From NCBI GenBank assembly GCA_017512285.1, contig JAFWGU010000001.1, positions 37,005 through 101,004 of the forward strand: DNA of 64,000 nucleotides, in the 5' to 3' direction. The notes beneath the pieces were generated by a model. It made no database searches. It saw nothing but the letters and a program-made list of their open reading frames with translations, and was not told the DNA's origin. Numbering within the stretch: position 1 is the first letter of the stretch; each line of letters opens with the position of its first letter. Below are positions 34,685 to 43,952 of this stretch, in pieces. Made by a program: the position numbers and the translations under genes. The stretch is from Erysipelotrichaceae bacterium. GTDB lineage: Bacteria; Bacillota_I; Bacilli_A; Erysipelotrichales; Erysipelotrichaceae.

Positions 34685-36069
34685 TATTTCTTACCTCCCT
34701 GAGCGACCTTCTTAAGCACCTCTTCATATACCTTTGTGCCGTTAGTCTGCTTGAAATAGTTGCGCAATACGTATATCTTGTCAATTCCCTCAACGTCAAC
34801 GTACTGTACCGCATCCAGATTCTTTCTGGTAACGACCATTTTCTCTTCAGGTATACCGGCCATCATTGCCCTGATCTTGTGGTCAAGACATCTGTCACCG
34901 GCCAGAATGATCTTCTTGATGTGTTCATCATTCAGAAATTCATAGTCAATGTCGTAAATGTAGGTGCCGACTTCACACAGCGGACCCTCTTCCTTTGAGA
35001 ACTCCTCATCCATGACCATGACGATCTCCTTTTCCCCTTCCTCGCGGGAAATGGCCTCATACATGACTGAGGTAGCTGTTGAATTCTGGCTCTTGATCGT
35101 CTCACACAGCACTTCAATGCCGTTGACCGTTCCCTTCATCATTCTGTTTTTAGGCAGTTCAACCTTTGACAATAGATCACTGATCTCCTCAGGGCTGAAG
35201 CCAACCGTACGCATGTAGGCAACGATGGCGGCCGTGTTATAGACGTTATGAACTTCCTCGCCGATGCGCGGATAGCTGAAGGAACCTTCCTTCTCCTTGA
35301 TGACAATGTCATTATCTCTTACTTCCGTAACCAGATAATCGATCTCAGGAGAACCGTATCCGCATTTCGGACACTTGAAACGGCCGATGTGACGGTAGTT
35401 CCTGTAGATGTACTCAGGTTCGCTTCCGCACTTCGGACATATGGTAAATTCATTTATGCCATAGGTGTTCTGCGGGTATCCCATGTCACAGACACCGTAG
35501 TATACTCTCTTCTTCTCAGGTGAAATGTCAAAGCTGATCGGGTCATCCCCATTCAGTATCAGTGTAACGTCCTTAATGGAATTGATGCCGCTTTCCATGT
35601 GATCCCTGACATATTCAGGATAGGCATTGCGGAAAATGGAATCGCGGGCAATGTTGGTTATGATGACGTAGTTTGGCTGCATCTCCGGATAGACCAGCTT
35701 GGTATCTATCTCATCGCCCTCAACTATCGTTACTTCCTTTGTCGGCTTATTGAAGATGTTTACGCTGTCCAATAAAGCCCAGGCTTCACCGGAAAAATCG
35801 TTAGCTCCCCAGTTATTGGAAGCCCACTTGCGTCCGGCCAGATCATACATGGAAGCCAGAATGCTGGTAATGCCGGTCTTGCCGTTGGTACCGCAAACAG
35901 CCACGACATACTTTGCCTTGGCTACGTCCTTCATGAATGTTGAATCTATCCTTCTGGCCAGATATCCCGGCCTGTCATCCTTTCTCTGACCTGTGAGACC
36001 GAAGTACCAGATGAAGAATCTGCCGGCCCACAGTCCCGTCCAGAATTTAGCTTTGCTTAAAACAGACAT
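34684..36069 (-). CDS. MurT-like Mur ligase with zinc ribbon (copy 1)
   Basis: 461 residues. It is a Mur ligase with P-loop VCGTNGKTGITS and the MurT-type insertion, a four-cysteine zinc ribbon (CPKC...FKCPKCG, residues ~214-240), followed by a MurT C-terminal (DUF1727-like) domain. MurT normally forms an acyl-phosphate on the alpha-carboxyl of D-Glu in lipid II, which ammonia from GatD then converts to D-isoglutamine. Here the partner GatD-like protein lacks its catalytic residues. The gene heads the operon MurT-like, GatD-like, flippase, Pr6Pr-like. An extended -10 box (TGTTATAAT, 36097-36089) and GAGGGTG ribosome site precede it. Confidence 0.85.
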   Translation of the reverse strand: MSVLSKAKFWTGLWAGRFFIWYFGLTGQRKDDRPGYLARRIDSTFMKDVAKAKYVVAVCGTNGKTGITSILASMYDLAGRKWASNNWGANDFSGEAWALLDSVNIFNKPTKEVTIVEGDEIDTKLVYPEMQPNYVIITNIARDSIFRNAYPEYVRDHMESGINSIKDVTLILNGDDPISFDISPEKKRVYYGVCDMGYPQNTYGINEFTICPKCGSEPEYIYRNYRHIGRFKCPKCGYGSPEIDYLVTEVRDNDIVIKEKEGSFSYPRIGEEVHNVYNTAAIVAYMRTVGFSPEEISDLLSKVELPKNRMMKGTVNGIEVLCETIKSQNSTATSVMYEAISREEGEKEIVMVMDEEFSKEEGPLCEVGTYIYDIDYEFLNDEHIKKIILAGDRCLDHKIRAMMAGIPEEKMVVTRKNLDAVQYVDVEGIDKIYVLRNYFKQTNGTKVYEEVLKKVAQGGKK

Positions 36070-36088
36070 AAAACACCCTCGTTGTAAT

Positions 36089-36097
36089 ATTATAACA
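36089..36097 (-). promoter_or_regulatory. Extended -10 promoter of the MurT-like operon 1
   Basis: TGTTATAAT on the minus strand, an extended -10 element about 20 bases before the ATG at 36069, with GAGGG between. It gives a very short leader. Confidence 0.6.
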
Positions 36098-36149
36098 TAC
36101 CTTTATGACAGCTGTTAAATATGGGCAATTTCACACAAAACGTTAATAA

Positions 36150-36176
36150 CTGAAAAACGGGGCCGTTGCCCCGTTT
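36150..36176 (-). terminator. Terminator of plsY
   Basis: AAACGGGGC (36155-36163) and GCCCCGTTT (36168-36176) form a 9-bp GC-rich stem with a 4-base loop; on the minus strand TTTTTC follows. Confidence 0.88.
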
Positions 36177-36179
36177 GCC

Positions 36180-36785
36180 TTACATAACTCTGTGCTTGTT
36201 TGAATCCCTCAGTTTGATCTCCTCGCCGTTGATGATCCTTTTGATGTTGATCCTATGCTTGAAGTAGATAACCGCTGCCAAAAGTACCAGAATAACGATG
36301 ATCGGTACTTCAGCCCCGATGCAGATGAAGTAGATCGGAACAATGGTAACTACAGCCAGCGTTGCCACGGCGATGTAATTGGTTACCAGTGTCAGTATGA
36401 CTGTAGTGACTGCCATGGCCAGACACAGTTTCCAGTTGATTGCCAGTACCATGCCCATGTATGATGCAAAGCCCTTGCCACCCTTGAACTTCATGTAGAA
36501 CGGAAAGATGTGGCCTAATACGGCACATGTACCGGCCAGAAACGGGGCAACCGGATTTTCCGGGAACAGTTTCTGACAGATGAGTACTGCCGCAGTACTC
36601 TTCAGAATGTCCATTACGGCCGTAAGTACGCCATAGCCCCAGCCCAATGATATGGTTATGTTGCTGGCACCGGCGTTGCCGCTGCCCTTTTCGCGAATAT
36701 CAAAACCCTTGATCTTACTGATGATGTAGGCAAAGTTGATGCAGCCAAGTGCATAGCCGATCGCTGCGCATGCCAGGTATTCCAT
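36180..36785 (-). CDS. plsY: Acyl-phosphate:glycerol-3-phosphate acyltransferase
   Basis: 201 residues, integral membrane, about six helices. It transfers an acyl group from acyl phosphate to glycerol 3-phosphate, starting phospholipid synthesis. The three cytoplasmic motifs are visible: REKGSGNAGASN (usual GSGNxGxTN), the GHIFPFYMKFKGGKGFAS segment with G-G-K-G, and a later NYIAV region. Length is normal. It is a single-gene unit between two terminators. Confidence 0.93.
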   Translation of the reverse strand: MEYLACAAIGYALGCINFAYIISKIKGFDIREKGSGNAGASNITISLGWGYGVLTAVMDILKSTAAVLICQKLFPENPVAPFLAGTCAVLGHIFPFYMKFKGGKGFASYMGMVLAINWKLCLAMAVTTVILTLVTNYIAVATLAVVTIVPIYFICIGAEVPIIVILVLLAAVIYFKHRINIKRIINGEEIKLRDSNKHRVM

Positions 36786-36885
36786 TATGTAGTCCTCGCT
36801 TTCCTTCTTATGAAAAACTTAATGTCTAAACTACTGTTTCCTTAATTATAATCCAACCTATAATCATCTTGAAAGGAGAAATGTC

Positions 36886-36993
36886 ATGATCAACAGAGCT
36901 TTATTCATTTCACTGGCAGTTCTCTCTGCCTCACTCATACTGACCGGCATGATCCATGATGCCATGCGCACCAGGATCATAATCGTAGACTAA
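36886..36993 (+). CDS. Small single-pass membrane protein (35 aa)
   Basis: A 35-codon frame with an excellent ribosome site (AAAGGAG, 8 bases from the ATG) and two TATAAT-like boxes upstream (near 36848 and 36860). The product has one hydrophobic helix (about residues 4-22) followed by a short polar tail ending in RTRIIIVD. The family is not recognised. Its stop overlaps the stop of the convergent flavoprotein gene by a few bases. The strong initiation signals are the main argument that it is real. Confidence 0.6.
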   Translation: MINRALFISLAVLSASLILTGMIHDAMRTRIIIVD

Positions 36994-38540
36994 TCATTTT
37001 CAATGATCTTAACGGCAACCTTGATGCCGTCAACCGCTGCGGAGGTGATGCCTCCGGCATACCCGCAGCCTTCCCCGCAGGGGTAGATTCCCCTTACGCT
37101 GGCGTTGAAATCATCATCCCTGATCACTGTCACCGGGGAAGAAGTACGGCTTTCCACAGCCGTCAGAACGGCGTCAGGATCGGAAAATCCCCTGATCTTT
37201 CCATTGAAGTATTCTATGCCTTCTTCAAGAGAATCACAGACATATTCCGGCAGTATCTCTCTTAGATTACTGAGAGTATAACCGGGCTTATATGTCGGAA
37301 CTATCCTGCCGATGTGATCTGATTTTCTGTTATCCTTAAAGTCCTCATAGCGCTGTACGGGGGCATAGCCATTGCCGCCTCCCAGCATAAAGGCCTTTCT
37401 TTCCAGTTCCCGCTGAAAATATACCCCAGCCAGTGGATCATCATTGCCGATGTCCTCAGGCAGAATGTTGACCAGTAAGCCCGCATTGGCATTTCTGCCG
37501 TTACGGGCATAGTTGCTCATGCCGTTGGTAACGATACAGCCCTCTTCGCTGCTGCTGGCCATTACCTCACCGCCCGGACACATGCAGAAGCTGTAACAGG
37601 CTCTTTCCCCATTGTGATAGGCCAGTTTGTATTCAGCTGCCGGCAGGTCAAGCTCATGGTTTTCCCCATATTGGGCAGCATCGATGTTCTTCTGCAGATG
37701 CTCGATTCTGACCCCAATTGAGAAAAGCTTCTGCTTCATGGCCACGTTCTTCCTGTATAACATTTCAAAGGTGTCCCTGGCACTGTGGCCAATCGCCAGT
37801 ACAAGTGCATCTGTCTTAAGACTCATAGCACCGCACTCAACGGTAATAATGCCGTTTTCTTTGCTGAATCCGGTGAATTTCGTGCCAAAGAAGTATCTTC
37901 CGCCCTTTTCCTCAATGTACTTTCTGATGTTTACCAGTATCTGCACCAGGTTATCGGTACCGATGTGAGGATGAGCCAGATAGGTTATCTCCTCAGGTGC
38001 CCCGAATCTGTAAAAGGTATCGAGCACCTTTTTTATGTAAACGGAATTGATTCCCGTCGTCAGCTTGCCGTCGCTGAACGTCCCGGCTCCGCCTTCCCCG
38101 AACTGAACGTTGCTATGAATGTTCAGAACACCGGTTTCGCGGTATCTGCGGATGTCCTCGATCCTTTCTTCAACCTTATTGCCCTGTTCAATGATAATCG
38201 GCTTATAACCGTGTTCAATCAATGTCAGTGCACAGAACAGTCCCGACGGACCTGAACCGATTATTATCGGATCGTATTCTGACTTTCTGTTTTTTCTTAT
38301 CTGCGGTTCTTCCGGCTCCTTATGTACCGGAAGTCCCGGATACTTTTTTTCATCTCTGACCGTTACCGCCAGAGTGTAAAGATAATGCAGATCGCTCTTC
38401 TTACGGGCATCTATCGACTTGCGAATGATCACCGCATCAACAACATCATCAAAACGGATGCGGTACTTTTTAATGGCCTTAGCCACTACCTCATCCCTGC
38501 TCAGATTCTCATAGACCTTTACATTATCCAGCCGTAACAT
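36990..38540 (-). CDS. FAD-dependent oxidoreductase (COG2509-like)
   Basis: 516 residues. An N-terminal ~90-residue domain of the type found in uncharacterised FAD-dependent dehydrogenases (YRIRFDDVVDAVIIRKSIDARKK) precedes the FAD fold, IIIGSGPSGLFCALTLIEHG. Further marks are NVQFGEGGAGTFSDGKLTTG, the second nucleotide segment LVLAIGHSARDTFEML, and the C-terminal GIYPCGEGCGYAGGITSAAVDG with the conserved glycine/cysteine loop that closes over FAD. The substrate of this family is unknown. GAGGAA precedes the ATG. Confidence 0.87.
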   Translation of the reverse strand: MLRLDNVKVYENLSRDEVVAKAIKKYRIRFDDVVDAVIIRKSIDARKKSDLHYLYTLAVTVRDEKKYPGLPVHKEPEEPQIRKNRKSEYDPIIIGSGPSGLFCALTLIEHGYKPIIIEQGNKVEERIEDIRRYRETGVLNIHSNVQFGEGGAGTFSDGKLTTGINSVYIKKVLDTFYRFGAPEEITYLAHPHIGTDNLVQILVNIRKYIEEKGGRYFFGTKFTGFSKENGIITVECGAMSLKTDALVLAIGHSARDTFEMLYRKNVAMKQKLFSIGVRIEHLQKNIDAAQYGENHELDLPAAEYKLAYHNGERACYSFCMCPGGEVMASSSEEGCIVTNGMSNYARNGRNANAGLLVNILPEDIGNDDPLAGVYFQRELERKAFMLGGGNGYAPVQRYEDFKDNRKSDHIGRIVPTYKPGYTLSNLREILPEYVCDSLEEGIEYFNGKIRGFSDPDAVLTAVESRTSSPVTVIRDDDFNASVRGIYPCGEGCGYAGGITSAAVDGIKVAVKIIEND

Positions 38541-38584
38541 TGTGGTTCCTCATATGAAAAAGCCTTTATAAGGCTTTCTGACTT

Positions 38585-38803
38585 CTAATCGTATATAATG
38601 TCGTACTTGATGACCTTGTCTTCATCAATGTACTGCTTGCTGACACCATTATTGATGACGATTACTCCCTTTGAGGTAACGACCATCGCCAGATCATCAT
38701 ATACATTTTCCTTCCAGTAGGCAATTACATGTCCTTCAACCTCACTGCCGTCCCTGAAGATAAGTCTGAACTTATAGCCTATATTCTTTGAAAAAACACT
38801 CAT
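38585..38803 (-). CDS. Small uncharacterised protein (72 aa)
   Basis: I do not recognise the family. The protein is rich in beta-strand residues, with a small-barrel look: FRLIFRDGSEVEGHVIAYW resembles the strand pattern of SH3/Sm-like folds. The start chosen is ATG at 38803 with GAGGTGA upstream; the frame also opens at GTG 38812. It stands alone between two oppositely spaced transcripts on the same strand as its neighbours. Confidence 0.55.
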   Translation of the reverse strand: MSVFSKNIGYKFRLIFRDGSEVEGHVIAYWKENVYDDLAMVVTSKGVIVINNGVSKQYIDEDKVIKYDIIYD

Positions 38804-38879
38804 GAATCTCACCTCTATGAACTTAATTATATTATAATTTATAACCGCCCAAAGTTAATCAAAAAATGACTGATTCAAA

Positions 38880-38905
38880 TAAAAAAGCAATCTTTCGATT
38901 GCTTT
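38880..38905 (-). terminator. Terminator of the GPH symporter gene
   Basis: AAAGCAATC (38884-38892) pairs with GATTGCTTT (38897-38905), loop of 4, followed on the minus strand by TTTTTTATTTG. Confidence 0.9.
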
Positions 38906-38907
38906 GA

Positions 38908-40344
38908 CTATTCAGCTAATTCACCGCTCTTGAGACGGCGCTCCCTGAGTTCTCTGGTAACCTTATCCTTCATTTCCTTTGGATAGTTGATGAACAGCAG
39001 AGGTATGATGTACAGTGCTGCGCCGATGGCCGGACCGATCATGAACAGCGGCCAGATCCACTTGCTGAACTTTTCAGATACGGCTGCGCCTGCCGCAATG
39101 GCTTCTGCATCGTATTCCAGCCATGTCAGTAAGAAACCGGCAATGACGGTATTAAGAGCCGTTGAGATCTTATCGCAGAAGGTCTGGGCAGCGAAAGTAA
39201 TAGCCTCTGCTCTCTTGCCAGTCTTCCACTCCATGTAGTCAATGGAGTCACCCCATAAGGCCGTTCGGGCAATGCCGAACATCTGGCCTGGAATTGAACC
39301 GATGGCGAATAAGATCATGGTGATCCAGATCCTGTTGCCTTCAAAGCCGATGAAGAATCCCAGTATTCTCATTAATACGGTAACAACGTTAGCCCAGACA
39401 AGAACATTTCTCATGCCGCCAAGCTTTTCAGACAGCTTGGAAACGATGAACATGCCAAGTCCTGAGAACACATAGGCAATGGCCATGAAGATGGTCATGA
39501 TGGTCAGACCGCCGACTTCCTTGCCGAACAGGGTAGCCTTGACGCTGTGTTCAAAGAAATAAGCTGCCGGTACGGTCAGTGACATACCATTGAGGATGTT
39601 GCCTAACAGTACAAGCATTACGATCTTATTGCCGAACAGCATCTTCAGGTTTTCACCGAATGATTCCGTCTTGGTATCTTCCGTAACGGTAATTCTTTCC
39701 TGAGCAGAAGCTGACAACATGCTTATGATCATGCCGCCAAAGCCAAATACGATGGCTCCGCCGAGATATATGGTTGATGCGCTCATGCCCTGACCCTTGA
39801 GAATGTCCATGATCGTCGGGAATACGCCTACTACAGCGAAACCGATGGCTGCCAGAATACGTCCGTACTGAGAGAGCTTTTCTCTTTCAGCCGGAATGTC
39901 AGTCATGACGGAAGTCATTGACCACATACTGACGTCCTGAATCGTGAAGATCATGTCGTAAGCCAGATACAGGATCAGTACGTATATTGCCTTTGGCATG
40001 TCGCCCTTAAATCCCCAGTTGGTAAACAGCAGGATCACGATGATGCCGATGATAAACGGCGTGATCTTCAGGAACGGTCTGAACTTGTTGCCGTTCTTGA
40101 AAGTGTGACGGTCAATGAATGTACCCATTACCGGGTCATTAACGGCATCCCAGATTCTGGCGATGCCCAATACGATGCCGATGGTCCTGCCTTCAATGTA
40201 CAGAACGTCTGTACAGTAGACAAAGAACCAGTTCATCATCAATGCACAGGAAAGGTTCTGACCGAAGATGCCCAGTGCATACTTCCAGGCTTCGCTCTTG
40301 CTGACGCGGCCGCCTGGAACAATCGTCTTTTCATTATTGCTCAT
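38908..40344 (-). CDS. GPH-family sugar:cation symporter (MFS)
   Basis: 478 residues, twelve membrane helices. The glycoside-pentoside-hexuronide branch is shown by the ALGIFGQNLSCALMMNWFFVYCTD opening, the IWDAVNDPVMGTFIDRHTFKNGNKFRP region (the usual W-D-A-x-N-D-P-x-x-G motif) and ERERLSQYGR-like loop after helix 5. The C-terminal half has the matching repeat. Such transporters usually couple Na+ or H+ to glycosides or uronides. The substrate cannot be specified and no glycosidase is adjacent. It lies between two minus-strand terminators, so it is probably monocistronic. Confidence 0.88.
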   Translation of the reverse strand: MSNNEKTIVPGGRVSKSEAWKYALGIFGQNLSCALMMNWFFVYCTDVLYIEGRTIGIVLGIARIWDAVNDPVMGTFIDRHTFKNGNKFRPFLKITPFIIGIIVILLFTNWGFKGDMPKAIYVLILYLAYDMIFTIQDVSMWSMTSVMTDIPAEREKLSQYGRILAAIGFAVVGVFPTIMDILKGQGMSASTIYLGGAIVFGFGGMIISMLSASAQERITVTEDTKTESFGENLKMLFGNKIVMLVLLGNILNGMSLTVPAAYFFEHSVKATLFGKEVGGLTIMTIFMAIAYVFSGLGMFIVSKLSEKLGGMRNVLVWANVVTVLMRILGFFIGFEGNRIWITMILFAIGSIPGQMFGIARTALWGDSIDYMEWKTGKRAEAITFAAQTFCDKISTALNTVIAGFLLTWLEYDAEAIAAGAAVSEKFSKWIWPLFMIGPAIGAALYIIPLLFINYPKEMKDKVTRELRERRLKSGELAE

Positions 40345-40374
40345 AAAGTCTCCTTTACTTTATCCCTCGCATAT

Positions 40375-40412
40375 ACCTTACCACAAAAAAACCGCCCGGT
40401 GAAGAGCGGTTT
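40375..40412 (-). terminator. Terminator of the flavin amine oxidase-like gene
   Basis: AAACCGC (40389-40395) pairs with GCGGTTT (40406-40412); on the minus strand a run of TTTTTTT follows. Confidence 0.8.
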
Positions 40413-40418
40413 GTCTTT

Positions 40419-41831
40419 CTAGAAGAATCTTGAAACGATGTCCTTGCTGGCAGCGCAGGTATCTTCCATGTCACCGAAACTGATGATCTCGCCGGCATAG
40501 AATGTGTTCTGCTTGCCCTGCATGGCTTCAAGCTTGTCGTACCAGCCGTTGGCATAGTCTTCTGGACTTACATGCGGACAGTAGTATGTTTCCTGTTCGT
40601 ACAGTCTTTCCTTGACCGGGAAGCCGCATAATTCCATGTCATTCATCATGGTGTCGATGGTGTATTCATATGAAACATCTTTGCTTCCAAGGTGATTTCT
40701 CAATGCATATACGACTGACGGGCAGTTGGCTTCCAGATCTTCCCAGCGGTGGTAGTAAACCATGGCGTGGCCGAGACGGTCATATGTCATGTTATCGAAG
40801 ATGTAACCGGAAATGGTTGGACCGGCATTCTCGTCAAACCTGGCTATGAAGTCAACGTACTTCTCATGGATGATCTTGCTGAAGAGTTCCTTTTCCTCTT
40901 CTCTGGCATCTGCGAACCTGGCAAACCAGTCAAGAGGTGTGGTAACGATGAGCTTGTCGAATTCTTCGACTCTCTCACCCTCAGCATCTCTGATGGTAAC
41001 CTGGATCTTGCCCTCTTCACCTTCAGCAGGACGTACTACCTTTACTACTTCCGTATTCAGATGAGCAGGATGCAGCAGCTTGTTATTGGCATTGACATAG
41101 ATTGACTGTGTGCCGTCCTTCCATGTCCATAATCTCATGTTAACGAACTCGATGGCTGTCGTGGTATCCAGATACTTCATGACATAGGCAGCCGGAATCT
41201 CATCGAAATAACCGTAACCGAATGAAGTGTACGGTCCGATCCAGATCTTCATTACGTCTTCAACGCCGTTGAGCTTGCAGAACTTATCAAACGGCAGTGC
41301 CAGGTCCTTCAGGTTCGGGTTGACGCCTTCAATGTGATTGAGGGCATTGTCAACGCTCTTGTCCAGTCCTGAATATCTGCCCTGAGCAACACCCCTGTGG
41401 CCGTAGCAGTCATATCCCTTGTACTTGGTGTTCATGATCTCAACGAGTTTCTTCATCTGCTTCTTCAATCTTAACAGATCAATGGTCTTCTTTACTGAGA
41501 AGTCCTTTTTCGGATCAAACGGGAAGATCTCCTTGCCGCTTGAGTCACGGTACATTCTTCTCATGTTAGGACCGTCTGCGTGAGTCGTTCCGCCGAATTC
41601 CTCTACCTCATGAACTGCATGATAGGTAATGGCACCCATGATGGCGCCTGTTTCATAGGATCTTTCCTCACCGTTGACCATGATCTTCGGAGAATAGGAC
41701 TTGCCGCCTACCTTGTTGAGCTTTTCGTATATCTCGTAGTTCTCGTAGCCTTTTTTCTGCAGGTACATGGCTGCGGAAATACCGGCAGGGCCTCCTCCGA
41801 TGATGCAGATTCTTTCATTTAGATTTGTCAT
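40419..41831 (-). CDS. FAD-dependent amine oxidase / protoporphyrinogen oxidase-like protein
   Basis: 470 residues. The flavin-binding N-terminus reads ICIIGGGPAGISAAMYLQKKGY, followed by YEKLNKVGGKSYSP, the G-G-R/K-like motif that contacts FAD in amine oxidases. A late AGEIISFGDMEDTCAASKDIV replaces the usual G-E-x-x-x-x-x-G-x-x-x-G-A closing motif. The centre is divergent, so the substrate is unknown. The ATG at 41831 was chosen because the flavin fold begins directly after it; the frame extends ten codons further upstream without a better ribosome site. Confidence 0.78.
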   Translation of the reverse strand: MTNLNERICIIGGGPAGISAAMYLQKKGYENYEIYEKLNKVGGKSYSPKIMVNGEERSYETGAIMGAITYHAVHEVEEFGGTTHADGPNMRRMYRDSSGKEIFPFDPKKDFSVKKTIDLLRLKKQMKKLVEIMNTKYKGYDCYGHRGVAQGRYSGLDKSVDNALNHIEGVNPNLKDLALPFDKFCKLNGVEDVMKIWIGPYTSFGYGYFDEIPAAYVMKYLDTTTAIEFVNMRLWTWKDGTQSIYVNANNKLLHPAHLNTEVVKVVRPAEGEEGKIQVTIRDAEGERVEEFDKLIVTTPLDWFARFADAREEEKELFSKIIHEKYVDFIARFDENAGPTISGYIFDNMTYDRLGHAMVYYHRWEDLEANCPSVVYALRNHLGSKDVSYEYTIDTMMNDMELCGFPVKERLYEQETYYCPHVSPEDYANGWYDKLEAMQGKQNTFYAGEIISFGDMEDTCAASKDIVSRFF

Positions 41832-41924
41832 ATTATTAATTACCTCTGTTTTTCTCCACATATTATTTTATCACTACTGCATTTTTCTTTTAACAAAACA
41901 AATGACAAATATGTGTGTTTTTTC

Positions 41925-41954
41925 ACAAAACAAAGTGAGCTATTACGCTCACTT
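41925..41954 (-). terminator. Terminator after the C_GCAxxG_C_C protein gene
   Basis: AAGTGAGC (41933-41940) pairs with GCTCACTT (41947-41954), loop of 6; the minus-strand tail is TGTTTTGTG. It overlaps the stop codon. Confidence 0.7.
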
Positions 41955-42329
41955 ATTCAGATATTCTTCAAGTACGTCTACGGCGTTTCCCACGCATTCG
42001 TCGCAGGGACATATAACCTTCCCGGTCTCCAGTCCCTTGAGATCCTTGCACAGGGTCGCTCCACATTTCTGTCTGAAGTTCTCATGAAGCGTCCTGGCTG
42101 CCGGTATAATCGGTCTTCCTTCGTATTTCTTCAGCCCCAGGATCATCTCTGCAGCTATTAATGCGCCGCAGGTTGCCTCAAAGCAGCCCATGCCCACACA
42201 GAATGGGGCTCCCAGCTTCATTAGTGTATCCTCAGAAAGCTCCAGTTCATCTTCAAATGCCTTAAGCACCGCCTGGCAGCAGTTACTGCCGGAATGCTTA
42301 TAGGTTACTGCCTGTTCTCTTCTGTTCAT
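41949..42329 (-). CDS. C_GCAxxG_C_C family redox-type protein
   Basis: 126 residues. It has the cysteine pattern of this family: SGSNCCQAVL near the start, GMGCFEATCGALIAA in the middle (the C-G-A-x-x-A signature) and CPCDEC near the end. The paired cysteines suggest disulfide or metal redox chemistry; the exact role is not known. It follows the alpha/beta hydrolase gene with one base between stop and start, so the two are co-transcribed. Confidence 0.87.
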   Translation of the reverse strand: MNRREQAVTYKHSGSNCCQAVLKAFEDELELSEDTLMKLGAPFCVGMGCFEATCGALIAAEMILGLKKYEGRPIIPAARTLHENFRQKCGATLCKDLKGLETGKVICPCDECVGNAVDVLEEYLNK

Positions 42330-42330
42330 C

Positions 42331-43233
42331 TTAACTGTTCAGGAATGCCAGAATGTCATCGATTACCTGATCCTTGATGTCCTCATTGAGGATCTCATGA
42401 CGGTAACCTTCGTAAACCTTATACTCTACATTCTCATATCCCTGCTTGTGCAGGATGTCAACGGCTTCCTTCAGGCCATCCAGATTGGTCATGCAGGGGT
42501 CTTCACTTCCTGAGAAGAAGCGGATCGGCAGATCCTTCTTCTTTGGTGCCCAGCCTTCTACATCATAGACATCCTTCATTCCTTCAAACATGTCCTTGAA
42601 GCCCTTGGCCGTAAATACATAACCACAGTCATCGTCTGCGATGTATTTCTGAACGTTCTCCTCATTTACGCTCAGCCAGTCAAATTCTGTCTTTGGATCC
42701 TTGACGGCACTGTTGAAGGCACCGAAGCACAGCTTGTTCAGTAACGGGCTGCGGTATTCTTCACCCCTTACCTTGGCGATCAGTCCGCTCAGGATGATGG
42801 CTACGCCAACGGCCTTGTTATTGCTTGGCGTACCGGTCATTACGACCTTGGTGATCTCATCCTCATATCTCTTCAGAAAGCTTCTGGTAACCAGTGTTCC
42901 CATTGAATGGCCGAATACGATAAGCGGCAGATCAACGATCTTCTTAGCCTCTTCATAAAGAGCATGCTGATCTGATACGTTTCTTAACCAGCCCTTTTCC
43001 TTGGCAAAGTAGCCCTTTACGACGGCACTTTCACCGTGGCCTCTTTCATCGGTAGACAGTACGGCATAGCCGGCTTCAACCAGCCTGTTAATTACATAGG
43101 CATATCTTTCCTTGTGCTCTGCCATGCCATGCAGCAACAGGATCAGACCTTTCTTTGAATTCTCATCGTAGAACAGATTACCGTGAAGTACGACACCGTC
43201 TTCCCTGTTTTTGACACTGAGTTTCTTTTCCAT
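42331..43233 (-). CDS. Alpha/beta hydrolase, monoacylglycerol lipase-like
   Basis: 300 residues, serine hydrolase fold. The oxyanion region is LILLLHGMAEHKERY, the nucleophile elbow is FGHSMGTLV with the serine near 110, STDERGHGES precedes it, and late SGSEDPCMTN and GYRHEI supply the aspartate and histidine of the triad. This is the pattern of the S33/monoglyceride-lipase-like family, acting on esters such as lysophospholipids or monoacylglycerols. No signal peptide is present. GGAGG lies just before the ATG. Confidence 0.9.
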   Translation of the reverse strand: MEKKLSVKNREDGVVLHGNLFYDENSKKGLILLLHGMAEHKERYAYVINRLVEAGYAVLSTDERGHGESAVVKGYFAKEKGWLRNVSDQHALYEEAKKIVDLPLIVFGHSMGTLVTRSFLKRYEDEITKVVMTGTPSNNKAVGVAIILSGLIAKVRGEEYRSPLLNKLCFGAFNSAVKDPKTEFDWLSVNEENVQKYIADDDCGYVFTAKGFKDMFEGMKDVYDVEGWAPKKKDLPIRFFSGSEDPCMTNLDGLKEAVDILHKQGYENVEYKVYEGYRHEILNEDIKDQVIDDILAFLNS

Positions 43234-43292
43234 AGTTCCTCCAAATTATTATTGTTAATTGTTTTTCCTCTTCAATTATATAACATATTTGC

Positions 43293-43751
43293 CTACAGCA
43301 GTATTCTTTCTTCATGAACGCGGCTGCTCAGTTCATTGGCCCATCTCTCCGGCCAGAATGAGTAATAGGAAACATGTTCTCTTCCTCTTTTGCGGTTGAA
43401 ATAAGGCAGATTTGCCCAGATGAAAGAAGGTATTCCAATTATCAGCAGATACAGCGGTCCCAATATCAGTGACTGAATGGAGTGACCGTACTCATGCATG
43501 ACGAGCAGCCTGTCCGTCTTTTCCCCGCCGATGTCCTTTACGCTCTTGCCCAGCGTTCTCCTGCTCACTTCCACGAACAGAAAAAGGCCCAGGGAAACAC
43601 TGCCCTCGTGATACCATTCGGTAACGATGGCGTTCCTGTGCCAGTAATGTTTCTTCTTTATGTTCAGCAGAAAGAGGATCAGACCCAGAAAGGTCTGAAG
43701 AATTCCCCATGTGCACTGCAAGAATATGATTATGAATCTCCTCATACCCAT
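43293..43751 (-). CDS. Membrane protein with HExxH-type motif
   Basis: 152 residues with an N-terminal membrane helix (~5-27) and a second hydrophobic stretch after the motif MHEYGHSIQSLILGPLYLLIIGIP. H-E-x-x-H is the zinc-binding core of many metallopeptidases, here in the form HEYGH, and the following GPLYLLIIGIPS segment is seen in a group of uncharacterised membrane proteins with the same motif. A peptidase role is inferred only. The C-terminus has several Tyr/Trp residues and ends in RVHEERILL. Confidence 0.65.
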   Translation of the reverse strand: MGMRRFIIIFLQCTWGILQTFLGLILFLLNIKKKHYWHRNAIVTEWYHEGSVSLGLFLFVEVSRRTLGKSVKDIGGEKTDRLLVMHEYGHSIQSLILGPLYLLIIGIPSFIWANLPYFNRKRGREHVSYYSFWPERWANELSSRVHEERILL

Positions 43752-43952
43752 ATTTTACAACTATGCGAGGTCAATAATATATACCAAAAAAAGAATATCA
43801 TTCACATGATATTCTGAAAAATACACTTACTCGTCAGACCATTTCCTGATTATTCTTCGCCATGATACCATTCTTTATCCGTATCATCCTTGATATAGGT
43901 TTTCAGAATGGTCTTACAGTCAAGGCAGCGTGAAATAGTTTTTTCCCAAAGT
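43752..43952. other. Intergenic stretch with no convincing gene
   Basis: AT-rich spacer between the HExxH gene and the trkH terminator. A 37-codon minus-strand frame (43850-43963) with a C-x-x-C motif reads through part of it but has no ribosome site and begins inside the terminator; it may be a gene remnant. Confidence 0.4.
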
